The notes under the pieces were generated by a model. The model was not told the DNA's origin. It worked only from the letters and a program-made list of their open reading frames with translations, and ran no database searches. Shown here one piece after another: positions 8,020-17,100 of a stretch of 64,000 nucleotides of DNA (positions are counted from its first letter, which is position 1; every line of letters starts with the position of its first letter). This DNA comes from Niallia nealsonii (GTDB lineage Bacteria; Bacillota; Bacilli; Bacillales; Cytobacillaceae). The stretch spans positions 100,862 to 164,861 of the forward strand of contig NZ_PISE01000015.1 of NCBI RefSeq assembly GCF_002835805.1, read 5' to 3'. The translations under genes and the position numbers were made by a program.

Positions 8020-8057
8020 TTACTTTATCATCTTCCCCCATCAGAAAGGTGATGTAT

Positions 8058-9638
8058 ATGAAGAAAATTAATAATGTCGCTCTTTATATTCGAGTAAGTA
8101 CTATTGATCAAGCAAACTTTGGTTATAGCATATCTGCCCAAACAAAGCTTCTGAAGGAATATGCAGAGCAAAACAGTTGGACCATTTATGATACTTTTAT
8201 TGATTCTGGAATTTCTGGTAAAGCTACTAACAATCGTCCTGCTCTTCAGAAGTTATTAAATGAAGTTAAACAGGGAAAATTTGAAATGGTACTAGTATGG
8301 AAAATTAATCGCCTTGCTCGAAATATCATTGATCTATTGGAAATCGCCGATTTTCTAAAAAAACATCAAGTATCCCTTCAAAGTATCACAGAACAGTTTG
8401 ACTTGAGTACTCCACTAGGAGAATTCACTCTACAAATGATGGCAGCTGTGGGTGAACTTGAAAGGAAAACCATTGCAGAAAATATGCAACTTGGCCGACA
8501 ACAAAGGAACAGGCAAGGAATCTACTGCGGTTCAAAAATTCTTGGTTATGAAACAGTTACTACCAATGTCCATTCCAAGAGACGAGGAACAACTGAGATA
8601 AAGATAGTTCCAAGCGAAGCAAGGATAGTTAAGCATATTTTCAAAATGTATGCTGATGGTTTTGGGTACAAAGCTATAACAAATGATTTAAACAAAAATG
8701 GTTTTAGAAGCAAGTATAATAAGCATTTTTCTACTAATACCATTAGAACTATCTTAAATAACGTCGTATATCTAGGAAAAATCCGTTACTTTGATCCCAA
8801 AGTACAACAGGAACAAATCCTTGATGGTCAACATGAACCGGTTATTGAAAGTCAACTTTGGGATAAAGTCCAAAATCGATTATGTTCGAAACAAAGAGTT
8901 GTAAAGATCGAGCAACGTGCCTTTCCCCTGACAGCTCTTTTACGATGTCCAGATTGTCAATCTAGTATGATCCCTTTTCATACAAAAGGATATCGAAAAG
9001 ACAAGGATTCTGTAACTTACCATTACTACATTTGTAATCAGTACCAAAACAAGGGCATCAAGGCTTGTAAGCCAAACTCTGTCCCTGCTGATAGAATTGA
9101 AAGGCTTGTAATTGATCGCATACAACAGTTCATTACCTATCCGAAATTACTCGAAGATATTGTAGATAAAATTAATATGAAAGCTATAAATGAGGTGTCA
9201 TCCCTTCAAAAGAAGATCAGCCAAATAGACAAAAAGCTAAAAGGTTTAGACCGGAATCGTAAGAATTATTTCCAGCTGTTCGAAGAAGAGTTTATCGATA
9301 AAAGTACCTTTGTTGAACGTATAGATTCCATTAAATCACAAGTAAAGTCTTTCAGCGATATAAGAGATCAGCTTGAGAATGAAATATCAAAAGCACTATC
9401 TAAACAAATTGATTTTCATAAAGTTGAATCCACTATAAAACATTTTGAAAAGTTATGGCACTTAGCTTCTCCGGATAAGCAAAAACAATTGCTATCAGCT
9501 CTAATCAATAAAATCATCTTGCAGAAAGTAGATAATTCAAAGTCGGTTAATATCCACTTCAATAGGGATGTACTTCCATACATCATAGAGGGAGTTATGG
9601 ATACTAACTTATCATTGGAAGGAGGACACTCAATATGA
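8058..9638 (+). CDS. Large serine recombinase 1 (ccrA-like position)
   Basis: 526 residues from ATG 8058, chosen because AAAGGTG sits 7 nt upstream. The resolvase domain opens ALYIRVSTIDQ with Ser14 as the nucleophile, continues DSGISGKATNRPALQ-like and WKINRLARN (active-site arginines), then LGEFTLQMMAAVGELER. A recombinase domain follows (KHIFKMYADGFGYKAITNDL) and then a zinc-ribbon: CPDC near residue 300 and later C-x(n)-C in YYICNQ and KACKPNS. A coiled-coil (about residues 375-460, SLQKKISQIDKKLKGL) is typical of enzymes controlling directionality. The stop overlaps the next start by ATGA, so the two recombinases are translationally coupled, as in SCC ccrAB. Expected activity: integration and excision at rlmH. 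Confidence 0.9.
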   Translation: MKKINNVALYIRVSTIDQANFGYSISAQTKLLKEYAEQNSWTIYDTFIDSGISGKATNNRPALQKLLNEVKQGKFEMVLVWKINRLARNIIDLLEIADFLKKHQVSLQSITEQFDLSTPLGEFTLQMMAAVGELERKTIAENMQLGRQQRNRQGIYCGSKILGYETVTTNVHSKRRGTTEIKIVPSEARIVKHIFKMYADGFGYKAITNDLNKNGFRSKYNKHFSTNTIRTILNNVVYLGKIRYFDPKVQQEQILDGQHEPVIESQLWDKVQNRLCSKQRVVKIEQRAFPLTALLRCPDCQSSMIPFHTKGYRKDKDSVTYHYYICNQYQNKGIKACKPNSVPADRIERLVIDRIQQFITYPKLLEDIVDKINMKAINEVSSLQKKISQIDKKLKGLDRNRKNYFQLFEEEFIDKSTFVERIDSIKSQVKSFSDIRDQLENEISKALSKQIDFHKVESTIKHFEKLWHLASPDKQKQLLSALINKIILQKVDNSKSVNIHFNRDVLPYIIEGVMDTNLSLEGGHSI

Positions 9639-11272
9639 ATCAACCAACCCGAGTAGCCATTTATGGTCGCGTTTCTACAGAAGAACAAGCAGAACATGGA
9701 TATTCCATCGATGCTCAGCTTGATACTTTACAAACTTATTGCAAGATGCATCAAAAGATTGTGTATAAAGAATATGTTGATCGTGGGATTAGTGGTAAAT
9801 CGATGGAGGGACGCTACGAATTACAACGTTTACTCCTAGATGCTAAAAATAAAGAATTCGATGAAGTAATCGTTTGGAAAATTAATCGCATTAGTCGTCG
9901 TACCATTGACTTACTTAAGATAGTTGATGATCTTAATCGATATGGTATTACATTTCGTAGCTTCTCAGAAAACTTTGAGACTGAAACCCCTATGGGAAGA
10001 TTTGCATTACAAATGTTAGGTGCTGTAGGTGAACTTGAACGTAACACCATCGTGGATAATGTAAAGATGGGCATGAAGGAACGTGCCCGCACAGGACAGT
10101 GGAACGGTGGTATTGTACTTGGCTATCATAGTACTAAATCATATGGTGATCGAAAAAGAAATAATTCTAAACTTGAAACCGTTCCATCAGAAGCAGCTAT
10201 TGTCCGTAAAATATTTGGTCTTTATGCATCTGGAAAAGGTTTAAAGGCTATCGCTAATCAACTTAATCATGAAGAACTAGTTACTAAACGTGGTAATTCC
10301 TTTAGCACATCAGCTATCAAGGAAATTCTTCTTAACCCTATTTATATCGGTAAAATACGATTCAATCGATATGAAAATTGGAATGAACAACGCCGAAAAG
10401 GAAAAAGCGATAATCCCATTATTGTGGATGGTGAGCATGAAGCAATTATTTCACCAGAACTTTGGGAAAAAGTTCAACATCTACAACGTAAAAAATCAAA
10501 GGTACATCCCCGACACTTTGAAGGAAACTATACTTTAACAGGGCTATTACGCTGTCCCCAATGTGGGGCGTCTATGGTTTCAAGTAGAACCATTAACCGT
10601 TCTAAGGACGGTGAAAAAATAGTTCGTCGCTATTATTCATGTGGGGCATTCCGTAGTAAAGGAAGCTCAGTTTGTAGTGCTAATAGTGTTCGTGCTGATG
10701 AATCTGAACAATACGTCTACCAACGTATAAAGGAGGTTATTATCCATCCAAAAATTTTAAAGGACATTGTATCTCAAATTAATAATGACAAAAAATTGAA
10801 TGTACAACCACTAAGAAAAGAGCTCCAGCAAATCGATAAAAAATTAGAGCAATATGAGGCAAAGCGTAAGAAGTATTTTGGTCTATATGAAGAAGATTCT
10901 ATCGATAAAGAGCTGCTAGTAGAAAGACTAGATGAACTAAAAAAAGAGGCAGACCTAATTAGTACTAGAAAATCTGAAATTGAATGGCAATTACAAGAGG
11001 ATAATAGTCAAACACTCGACTATTCTTTTGTAAAAAATATCCTCTCGCAAATTGATAAACTATTACAGTCTGCATCAGCTGATAAAATTAAAGCTTTACT
11101 TCATTTAGCCATTAAACAAATTACTGTAAAAGAACGCAAAATTGATACGATCGTACTAGCATTTGACGAGAATAATGTGAATCATTTTTTAAGTTGTTCC
11201 CCTTCCGATAGAAATTCGGAAGGGGCTTTTGCTTTGCCCAAGCAGAAGCATAGATTCACTATAGTTATTTAA
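9635..11272 (+). CDS. Large serine recombinase 2 (ccrB-like position)
   Basis: 545 residues; the ATG overlaps the upstream stop and GGAGG precedes it. The catalytic domain has VAIYGRVSTEEQAEHGYS with nucleophile Ser14, WKINRISRR and LGAVGELERN. The recombinase domain (IFGLYASGKGLKAIANQL), zinc ribbon (LRCPQCGASMVS; YYSCGAF) and a coiled coil (PLRKELQQIDKKLEQYEAKR) follow in the same order as in recombinase 1, with clear but distant similarity to it. The last 30 codons contain a terminator-like hairpin (11199-11225). Two diverged large serine recombinases acting together are the hallmark of SCC elements; each alone is also known from integrative phages, so joint action is inferred. Confidence 0.9.
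   Translation: MNQPTRVAIYGRVSTEEQAEHGYSIDAQLDTLQTYCKMHQKIVYKEYVDRGISGKSMEGRYELQRLLLDAKNKEFDEVIVWKINRISRRTIDLLKIVDDLNRYGITFRSFSENFETETPMGRFALQMLGAVGELERNTIVDNVKMGMKERARTGQWNGGIVLGYHSTKSYGDRKRNNSKLETVPSEAAIVRKIFGLYASGKGLKAIANQLNHEELVTKRGNSFSTSAIKEILLNPIYIGKIRFNRYENWNEQRRKGKSDNPIIVDGEHEAIISPELWEKVQHLQRKKSKVHPRHFEGNYTLTGLLRCPQCGASMVSSRTINRSKDGEKIVRRYYSCGAFRSKGSSVCSANSVRADESEQYVYQRIKEVIIHPKILKDIVSQINNDKKLNVQPLRKELQQIDKKLEQYEAKRKKYFGLYEEDSIDKELLVERLDELKKEADLISTRKSEIEWQLQEDNSQTLDYSFVKNILSQIDKLLQSASADKIKALLHLAIKQITVKERKIDTIVLAFDENNVNHFLSCSPSDRNSEGAFALPKQKHRFTIVI
11199..11225 (+). terminator. Terminator-like hairpin inside the 3' end of recombinase 2
   Basis: CCCCTTCCGA pairs perfectly with TCGGAAGGGG around a 7-nt loop and is followed by CTTTTGCTTT. 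It is read as codons of recombinase 2, about 48 bp before the stop. It may trim read-through or mark an older, shorter gene end. Confidence 0.5.
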
Positions 11273-11327
11273 TTGATATTCTCTCCTAAATATTAAAATA
11301 AATATTGTTTCTCTTTTGGATTAAAAT

Positions 11328-11343
11328 AGTTTCACGTGAAACT
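11328..11343. promoter_or_regulatory. parS-like palindrome inside the element
   Basis: AGTTTCACGTGAAACT matches the chromosomal parS site TGTTTCACGTGAAACA at 14 of 16 positions, differing only in the outermost pair. It lies between the recombinases and the convergent small genes. It could bind Spo0J weakly or be an operator of its own. Confidence 0.45.
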
Positions 11344-11397
11344 TCTAGGAGACATTTTTACCTTATTACATTAAAAGCAAAGATTTACATGAAACGT

Positions 11398-11436
11398 AAA
11401 AAAATTAAGGTCCTATGTAATAGCCTTAATTTTTTT
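11398..11436. terminator. Bidirectional terminator between convergent genes
   Basis: AAAAAAATTAAGG and CCTTAATTTTTTT form a 13-bp stem with a 13-nt loop. T-runs on both strands suit the convergent arrangement of recombinase 2 and the ribbon-helix-helix-like gene. Confidence 0.8.
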
Positions 11437-11488
11437 GTAATATTTAAAACTATTTCTCTATTAAATTAATATTGATAAATATAAACTA

Positions 11489-11881
11489 TTATTCATTAGT
11501 ATTATCGTTATATTTGTTCATAAGATGCTCTTTAATGCTATCATTAACAAACTTAGTGATCGACTCGATTTGGCCTTGTTGCTGCAGTATTCGTATGATT
11601 TGTTGTACATTTTTTTCTAAATAAGTAGTAATTCGGACATGTGTATCCGAGAAAGATTGCTTCTTAGGCTTTATTTTAGGAATAAAGGGCTTTCCATTTA
11701 ACAAGAGCATTTCTTCTGATTCATCTCTAGTGCTAGCATAAGTACATTCTATCTCGGAGTCTTCATCTTCCAATTCTTCTTCATATTCCTCATAGCCTTC
11801 TTCAAGTTTTACCTCTTGCTCACGGAATCTACTTAAATCAATATTCCGCTTTCTTCTCATACCATAATAAACATCATCCAT
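11489..11881 (-). CDS. Putative ribbon-helix-helix protein with acidic N-terminal region
   Basis: 130 residues from ATG 11881, chosen because AAGGAG lies upstream, although the 12-nt spacing is long. An upstream ATG at 11935 adds 18 residues but lacks a binding site. Residues about 30-60 are strongly acidic (EEGYEEYEEELEDEDSEIE). The C-terminus reads HVRITTYLEKNVQQIIRIL, then SITKFVNDSIKEHL, which fits a beta-strand followed by two helices as in Arc/MetJ-type DNA-binding proteins. Such proteins often repress their own promoter or serve in plasmid partition. No database family is recognised. Repeats at 11910-11947 just upstream are a candidate operator. Confidence 0.6.
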   Translation of the reverse strand: MDDVYYGMRRKRNIDLSRFREQEVKLEEGYEEYEEELEDEDSEIECTYASTRDESEEMLLLNGKPFIPKIKPKKQSFSDTHVRITTYLEKNVQQIIRILQQQGQIESITKFVNDSIKEHLMNKYNDNTNE

Positions 11882-11909
11882 TTGTATCCACAACTCCTTA
11901 AAGAATAAT

Positions 11910-11947
11910 TTATCTACATAGAGGTTTATGTACACATGTATGTCTAC
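11910..11947. promoter_or_regulatory. Candidate operator upstream of the ribbon-helix-helix gene
   Basis: On the minus strand TACAT repeats twice with 8-bp periodicity (ACATACATGTGTACATAA), and CTACATA / TATGTCTAC form an imperfect inverted repeat across the region. Short direct repeats of this spacing suit ribbon-helix-helix repressors. Evidence is pattern only. Confidence 0.3.
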
Positions 11948-12016
11948 GTCATCCCATTATTTTATTGTTTTTATTCCTTTGTAGAAAAATAAAATAAAAA
12001 AAGAGTAGTCTATTTA

Positions 12017-12319
12017 TTAATAGTCATCTGGGAATAAAATAATGATTCCTTCGCTATCCTGATCCATTACCCATATCGTTCGTTCAATAGGGTCAGAGTC
12101 ATCTAGCATCACGAAAATTTTTGTTTCTCGATTTGGTACCTCCTGTCTCTGTATAAGCCATTGCTCATTATCTTCTATATAGAAATCAAATACTTGCAGA
12201 TAATCGGTTAATTGGCTCTGATGCTCTTGTAAATATTGAATGATGGATTGCTTATGCTCAATGCTTAATTTCTCAGAAACAGCTCTTGTCATGTAAATTG
12301 ACTTATGTGGTTCAAACAT
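12017..12319 (-). CDS. DUF960-family protein of SCC type
   Basis: 100 residues, ATG preceded by AAGGAGGGGA. The sequence has the DUF960 layout: SIYMTRAVSEKLSIEHKQ near the start, TDYLQVFDFYIEDNEQWLI in the middle, QEVPNRETKI, and a closing IWVMDQDSEGIIILFPDDY. DUF960 genes are a conserved part of staphylococcal SCC elements, where they lie near ccr; the function is unknown. Two residue blocks (YLQVF and the final DDY) are the strongest reasons for the call. It forms a short operon with the 118-residue gene upstream (14-bp gap). Confidence 0.65.
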   Translation of the reverse strand: MFEPHKSIYMTRAVSEKLSIEHKQSIIQYLQEHQSQLTDYLQVFDFYIEDNEQWLIQRQEVPNRETKIFVMLDDSDPIERTIWVMDQDSEGIIILFPDDY

Positions 12320-12333
12320 TGTTTATCCCCTCC

Positions 12334-12690
12334 TTATCGCTGAAGCCACTGTTCAAAATGTGAATCAAATGTTCCTTCTAAAAAGTAAAGTAAGATCATT
12401 TGATGATCATTCATAATCCCTATTCGAAAGTACATACAATTGTCCTTTGACTCTTTCTCTACATATTCAAGATGTAGCATTTGTGAGGCAATGAAATTAG
12501 CATCATCCTTCTCTTCTAAATGATAAATACATGACCAGTTTGGTAATCGGAATGATTTTAATAATTCACCGTTCCCTTCTGCCTCAAACCAATTGATAAA
12601 TTCTTCTTCCAATGCCTTTAAATAATTGAAGTCTATATTTCCTCTTGCTTTCAATTCCTCTATATCCGAAAGAGTTTTGATAATTTTCAT
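12334..12690 (-). CDS. Small SCC-associated protein, unknown function
   Basis: 118 residues, ATG preceded by AAAGGAG. It starts MKIIKTLSDIEELKARGNI and ends EGTFDSHFEQWLQR, with a mixed alpha/beta look and no membrane segment. The N-terminal MKIIxTxSD pattern and the position directly before the DUF960 gene recall the DUF950-type genes of SCC elements, but I am not certain of the family. It is co-transcribed with the DUF960 gene. Confidence 0.6.
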   Translation of the reverse strand: MKIIKTLSDIEELKARGNIDFNYLKALEEEFINWFEAEGNGELLKSFRLPNWSCIYHLEEKDDANFIASQMLHLEYVEKESKDNCMYFRIGIMNDHQMILLYFLEGTFDSHFEQWLQR

Positions 12691-12831
12691 TAATTATTAC
12701 TCCTTTCTCGTTGAAAATGTGGTCTTTTATGTGATCCTCTTAATCTTTTTCTATAAATTTAAAAAGAGAGATCCCTCATAGTTATCCGGGCTCCCTCTAA
12801 TCCCTTACATAATAATTAATCCTAATTTAAA

Positions 12832-12868
12832 AAGAGCCATGAACACTTATTAAGTATTCATGGCTCTT
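12832..12868. terminator. Terminator hairpin
   Basis: AAGAGCCATGAA pairs with TTCATGGCTCTT, with T-run ACTTTTT on the plus side and A-run on the other. It separates the DUF960 pair from the upstream small genes. Confidence 0.7.
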
Positions 12869-12969
12869 ACTTTTTAATAATATTGATGATTTTCTTAATT
12901 GTACAAGTAGTACATGGAACATAACATGTACATGGATAAATCTTCATTGGGTCAACCCTTTCTATTGGT

Positions 12970-13053
12970 TTACTTTGTATTATTATTTATTATTTCTTTA
13001 GCAACCTCTGTTGCTACTGCAACAAGTATTGTTATAACTGCTTTCTCCCACAT
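12970..13053 (-). CDS. 27-residue hydrophobic peptide
   Basis: ATG 13053 is preceded by AGAGGTG about 7 nt upstream. The product starts MWEKAVITILVAVATEVAKE and ends IINNNTK. It is a single hydrophobic, probably helical segment with a polar tail. This size and build occur in type I toxins, small membrane peptides and phenol-soluble-modulin-like peptides, but no family is recognised. The ribosome binding site is the main reason to believe it is translated. A plus-strand frame covering the same bases (12914-13096) has no binding site and is rejected. Confidence 0.45.
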   Translation of the reverse strand: MWEKAVITILVAVATEVAKEIINNNTK

Positions 13054-13097
13054 ACGACTTCACCTCTTTTTAAAGCGATGCTTAATAAAAAATTAAA

Positions 13098-13208
13098 TTA
13101 ATACCTATATCTACTTTCAATTCCCCAATTGTGTTCAATAAGGTAATTTTTCCGATTAATAATAATGTGGTGATACATACTTATATTAGCTCGTCTCCTC
13201 AGTCTCAT
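13098..13208 (-). CDS. Very small ORF, doubtful
   Basis: 36 codons starting 13 nt after the stop of the 102-residue gene. The product is basic, beginning MRLRRRANISMYHHIIINRK. No good ribosome binding site is seen, so expression would depend on reinitiation. It may be a remnant. Confidence 0.25.
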   Translation of the reverse strand: MRLRRRANISMYHHIIINRKNYLIEHNWGIESRYRY

Positions 13209-13221
13209 ATTGTTATTATTT

Positions 13222-13530
13222 TCACTTACACCTCTTCAAAAACCGATGAGTAATTGGCTCCCCATTAAGAATTAACACAATATATTCCCGTTCTCTAGTT
13301 TCTGGATTTACCGCTATACCAGCAATCCAATCATTACCCTTATCATCTTCATAAAGCAGAGTATCAAATAAGATTGGATTGGGTAACTGTTTTAAGTGCT
13401 TAATTGATATAAGCTTTTCATCAATCTCATCTTGATATAGTTCCGTTGATTCAAAGCTGATTTTACTTTCTTCCAATACAATATCGCTATGTTGGATCAT
13501 AAATTTTTTAAAAAGTTTAATACTCTCCAT
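13222..13530 (-). CDS. Hypothetical protein downstream of radC
   Basis: 102 residues, ATG preceded by GAAGGAG. No family recognised. The C-terminal half (ILFDTLLYEDDKGNDWIAGI, then YIVLILNGEPITHRFL) suggests a small mixed alpha/beta fold. It begins 15 bp after the RadC-domain gene and is almost certainly in the same transcript. Confidence 0.6.
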   Translation of the reverse strand: MESIKLFKKFMIQHSDIVLEESKISFESTELYQDEIDEKLISIKHLKQLPNPILFDTLLYEDDKGNDWIAGIAVNPETREREYIVLILNGEPITHRFLKRCK

Positions 13531-13545
13531 ACTTCTATCACTCCT

Positions 13546-14058
13546 TCAGCAATATCCTTTTTCTTTTAGTGATACAAATTTATCTGCACATACAATCAAA
13601 TGATCCAACACCTCAATCCCTATAATCTTGCCAGCCTCAACTAGCCTTTTTGTCACTTCAATGTCTTCCTTACTTGGTGTTGGATCATTACTTGGATGAT
13701 TATGAGCAACAATTATCGATGCTGAATTTGATAGAATAGCAGGCTTTAGAACCTCCCTAGGATGAACGATACTAGCGTTTAAACTTCCCATATGACACAC
13801 ATTAATGGCTGTTGGTTGGTTTTTAGTATCTAAACATACAACTAAAAAGTACTCTCGGTCAGCTTCCACTATCAACTGTTTTAGTAGCTTGTAAGCATCT
13901 TCTGGAGATTTTACATTCCTTTCTGAGTACAGAAAGCTGGTTTCCTTTACAACTTTTAAACTGACGATATTGACTCTTTTTGCTGACTTTATTTTTACCA
14001 CATTACTACCTCCTAATATTTCTAATTGCAATTGGTTATTTGTTTCATATCCCTTCAT
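13546..14058 (-). CDS. radC: RadC/JAB-domain protein
   Basis: 170 residues from ATG 14058, chosen because GAGGAGG lies just upstream; an upstream TTG or GTG start adds five residues without support. The JAMM/MPN+ metal site is intact: VAHNHPSNDPTPSKEDIE, with H-x-H, the serine and the aspartate in place. The N-terminal helix-hairpin-helix region of chromosomal RadC is missing, as is usual in copies on plasmids, phages and SCC elements. The biochemical role is unresolved in the family; a DNA-linked metallo-isopeptidase-like activity is only assumed. It forms an operon with the 102-residue gene. Confidence 0.8.
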   Translation of the reverse strand: MKGYETNNQLQLEILGGSNVVKIKSAKRVNIVSLKVVKETSFLYSERNVKSPEDAYKLLKQLIVEADREYFLVVCLDTKNQPTAINVCHMGSLNASIVHPREVLKPAILSNSASIIVAHNHPSNDPTPSKEDIEVTKRLVEAGKIIGIEVLDHLIVCADKFVSLKEKGYC

Positions 14059-14083
14059 GGATAACCTCCTCAAAATAAAATTA

Positions 14084-14108
14084 GCCCTAACTCAATGAGA
14101 GTTAGAGC
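14084..14108 (-). terminator. Terminator after hsdR
   Basis: GCTCTAACTC and GAGTTAGGGC (minus strand) form a 10-bp stem with one mismatch and a 5-nt loop, followed by TAATTTTATTTT. It ends the hsd operon before the radC start. Confidence 0.6.
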
Positions 14109-14178
14109 TTTTAATTACAGAACATACATTCTACAATTATAATATATATTTAAAGGGTCGCTTATTACATTACTGAAA

Positions 14179-17100
14179 TTACAAAGCATTCCCATACATA
14201 GGTGATGGAAGCTTTGGATAAACTCTAAAAACATGTTGAAACACTATCTCTGCCTTAGTTTTTACATCCTCTTCTGTAAAGCTTTCTACAGGTAAACCTG
14301 TGTCTTCACTCCAAAGAAAATCATGAATAGCAGTACGGACAGCATCCCTTGTTGCTTCTTTTTCTTTCCAATGGTCAATTTTTAATTTCTCTTCTTTAAG
14401 AGTCTTAAGCAACTCAATTGCAACCTTCTTAATATTTGTTATCTCTTCTTTGGATAGTTTTGTTTTCTTCAACAGATCAAAGATTGCAAGTTCCTCTTCG
14501 TTCAGGCCTTCTCGTACAGCTCTATTTTCCTCAGTACCAAGATCCTGTGCAAATTTTAATAGAACTTCAAAAGTCTTTTCAATTGTTAGTCTATCTTTTT
14601 CTTTATTATAATCTGATACAATTTTTTCATAGTGCCTTTGAAAATCAGTACGATCGAGATTTTGTGAAAGTAATCGACTAAGACGTAGTTCAATTGCTTG
14701 CTTTAAGTTCTGAACAGTTGTCTTCTTAGCAGGGCTTTGTTCAAATTCTTTCCGAAGACGGTCAAAATCAATATCTGCTATGTTATAAGGAGTTGAATCC
14801 TCTTGAATATTTATAGTTGTTGTTATAGCTTCATCAACAACTTGATGCAGTTGACGAATAATATCTGTTATGTCTGCTTGATCTCTATCTTTTTGTAGGC
14901 TACGGTAAATAATATTAATAGCGTCATACTCTTTACGGTGATCATTAACACCCTTGATATTAAGGCAAGATTTGAATTTCTTAAATACCTCTCTACACAT
15001 TACTTCAAAACGCTTACGTGTTTCATCATTTTCATTTGCAGCTTCTTTTGAAGCAAGTATAGCAGCATTTCGTTCAAATCCATTTTTTTCAATAATATTA
15101 TCTAGTGATGCATTTCTATCTATTAGAAAGGTCCGGACAAATGCTATGGATTCAGCTAAATCTGCCAAGAGCTCCTCATCAGGTTTAGCTGGATCAGTGT
15201 CACCACCTTCATCTCCACGGCCACTATCCCCATGGCCAGCATAAGTAGCCAATGCAGCACGTAAATTCTTTAAGATCCCACAATAATCTACTATCATTCC
15301 ATTATTTTTACCTTCATGTACTCTATTCGCTCTAGCGATAGTCTGCATTAAAGTATGAGCCTTGAGTGGTTTATCGAGATATAGCGTTGACAGACTTGGT
15401 ACATCAAAACCGGTAAGCCACATTGCACATACAATAGCTATACGAAAAGGATGTTCCTCTTTCTTGAAAGCAGATTCTATATCAATCCGTTCACCATCAT
15501 TGCTTTCAAAGCCTGATTTTATCAATTTTCGATGTGGAGTAATATCTAAATCCCACTTTTGAAATTTTGCTACTTCACCTTGTTCTTCACTAACAACAAC
15601 CGCCATCTGGATTTCTTTCATCCATTCAATCTGTCGGCTTCGATACATATCTTCTTGTTGGTCTGCGGCTTCAGAAACTTTTGATTGAAGTTCTAAAATA
15701 TATTCCTTCCAATACTTCTGAATTAAATTGAACATACGAACACAAGTGATTTTGTCTATGCACACTAACATAGCTTTTCCTGTTTCCCAAGCTGTTGAAT
15801 AATGAATAACAAAATCACGTGCCACTTGATCTAACCTTTTTTCTGCAGTAATGATGTGATAGTCTCGTTTAAGTTCTTTCTCTAATCTTAATTCAACATC
15901 AATATTCTCTGCTTCCAATTCCTCTAGTTTTTGAGCAATCTTTTCATTTAATTCATTTGTAGCAATTCCTAGTTTGTCTCCACGAGCATCATAATAGAGT
16001 GGTACAGTTGCCTTATCCTCAACAGCACGTTGGAAATCGTAGGTTGAGATGTAATCCCCAAATACCTGGCGAGTTAACTCATCATTCTTAAAAAGGGGAG
16101 TACCAGTAAAACCAATATAACTTGCATTAGGAAGTGCATTACGCATATTTAAAGCAAGGCGACCATATTGGGTACGGTGAGCTTCATCGCTTATCACAAT
16201 AATATCTTCACGTTTGGAGTAGCCTTCATCTGGATCAACATCTTGGTTAAACTTCTGAATCAAGGTAAAAATATACGCTTTATGCTGTCCCAGCAATTCC
16301 TTTAAGTGATCCCCATCAGATGCACGGCATGGATCTCGATCGTTGTCTACAAGGCCACAGCCTGAGAAGGTTTTATAAATTTGAGAGTCAAGGTCTTCCC
16401 GATCGGTACTTATTAAGAAGGTAAAATTACCGCCCAGTTTTCTATGAACCTTTCGTGTAAAAAAGACCATTGAGTAACTTTTACCCGACCCTTGAGTATG
16501 CCAGAAAACTCCTAATTTCCGCTGTAATTCATCTCGTTTTTCTACTGCCTTAACTGCTCGATTGACCCCTAGAAACTGGTGATTCTGAGCCAAGATTTTT
16601 ACAGGTGAACCTTTGGATTCATCAAATAATATGAAATTCTCGAATAGATCAATTAAATTTTCCTTGTTACAAGTTCCTTTAAGAAGAGTCTCCATATCTA
16701 CAACGCCTGGATCTTCTTCTTCAAGGCGTTTCCACTCATGAAAGTGTTCAAAACGACTCGAAAAAGTACCAATTTTCGCATCATTACCGTTTGCTAGGAT
16801 AATAAATGCATTATGATTAAATAAGTGAGGAATTGTATCCTTATAATCAGAAAGATTCTCCTCATATGCATGTCGTATATCCCGGCTAATTATTTTTAAC
16901 TCCATAAATACTAGAGGAATACCATTAACAAAACCTACAATGTCAGCTCTTCGACGATAGATTTCGCCTTGAACCCATAGTTCCCGAACACAAAGGAAAT
17001 GATTCTTTAAAGGTTCCTTGAAATTAAATACTTTTAATCTTTCCCTTTTTAACTCACCGTTTTCATTACGAAAAGAAACTTGAACCCCATCCCTTAGTAA

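Noticed and set aside
8049..8057. GTG and ATG codons just upstream of the chosen start of recombinase 1
   Set aside because: They overlap the ribosome binding site AAAGGTG, so ATG 8058 is preferred.
12914..13096. 60-codon plus-strand frame with a hydrophobic stretch
   Set aside because: No ribosome binding site, and it is the antisense of a minus-strand 27-codon frame that has one.
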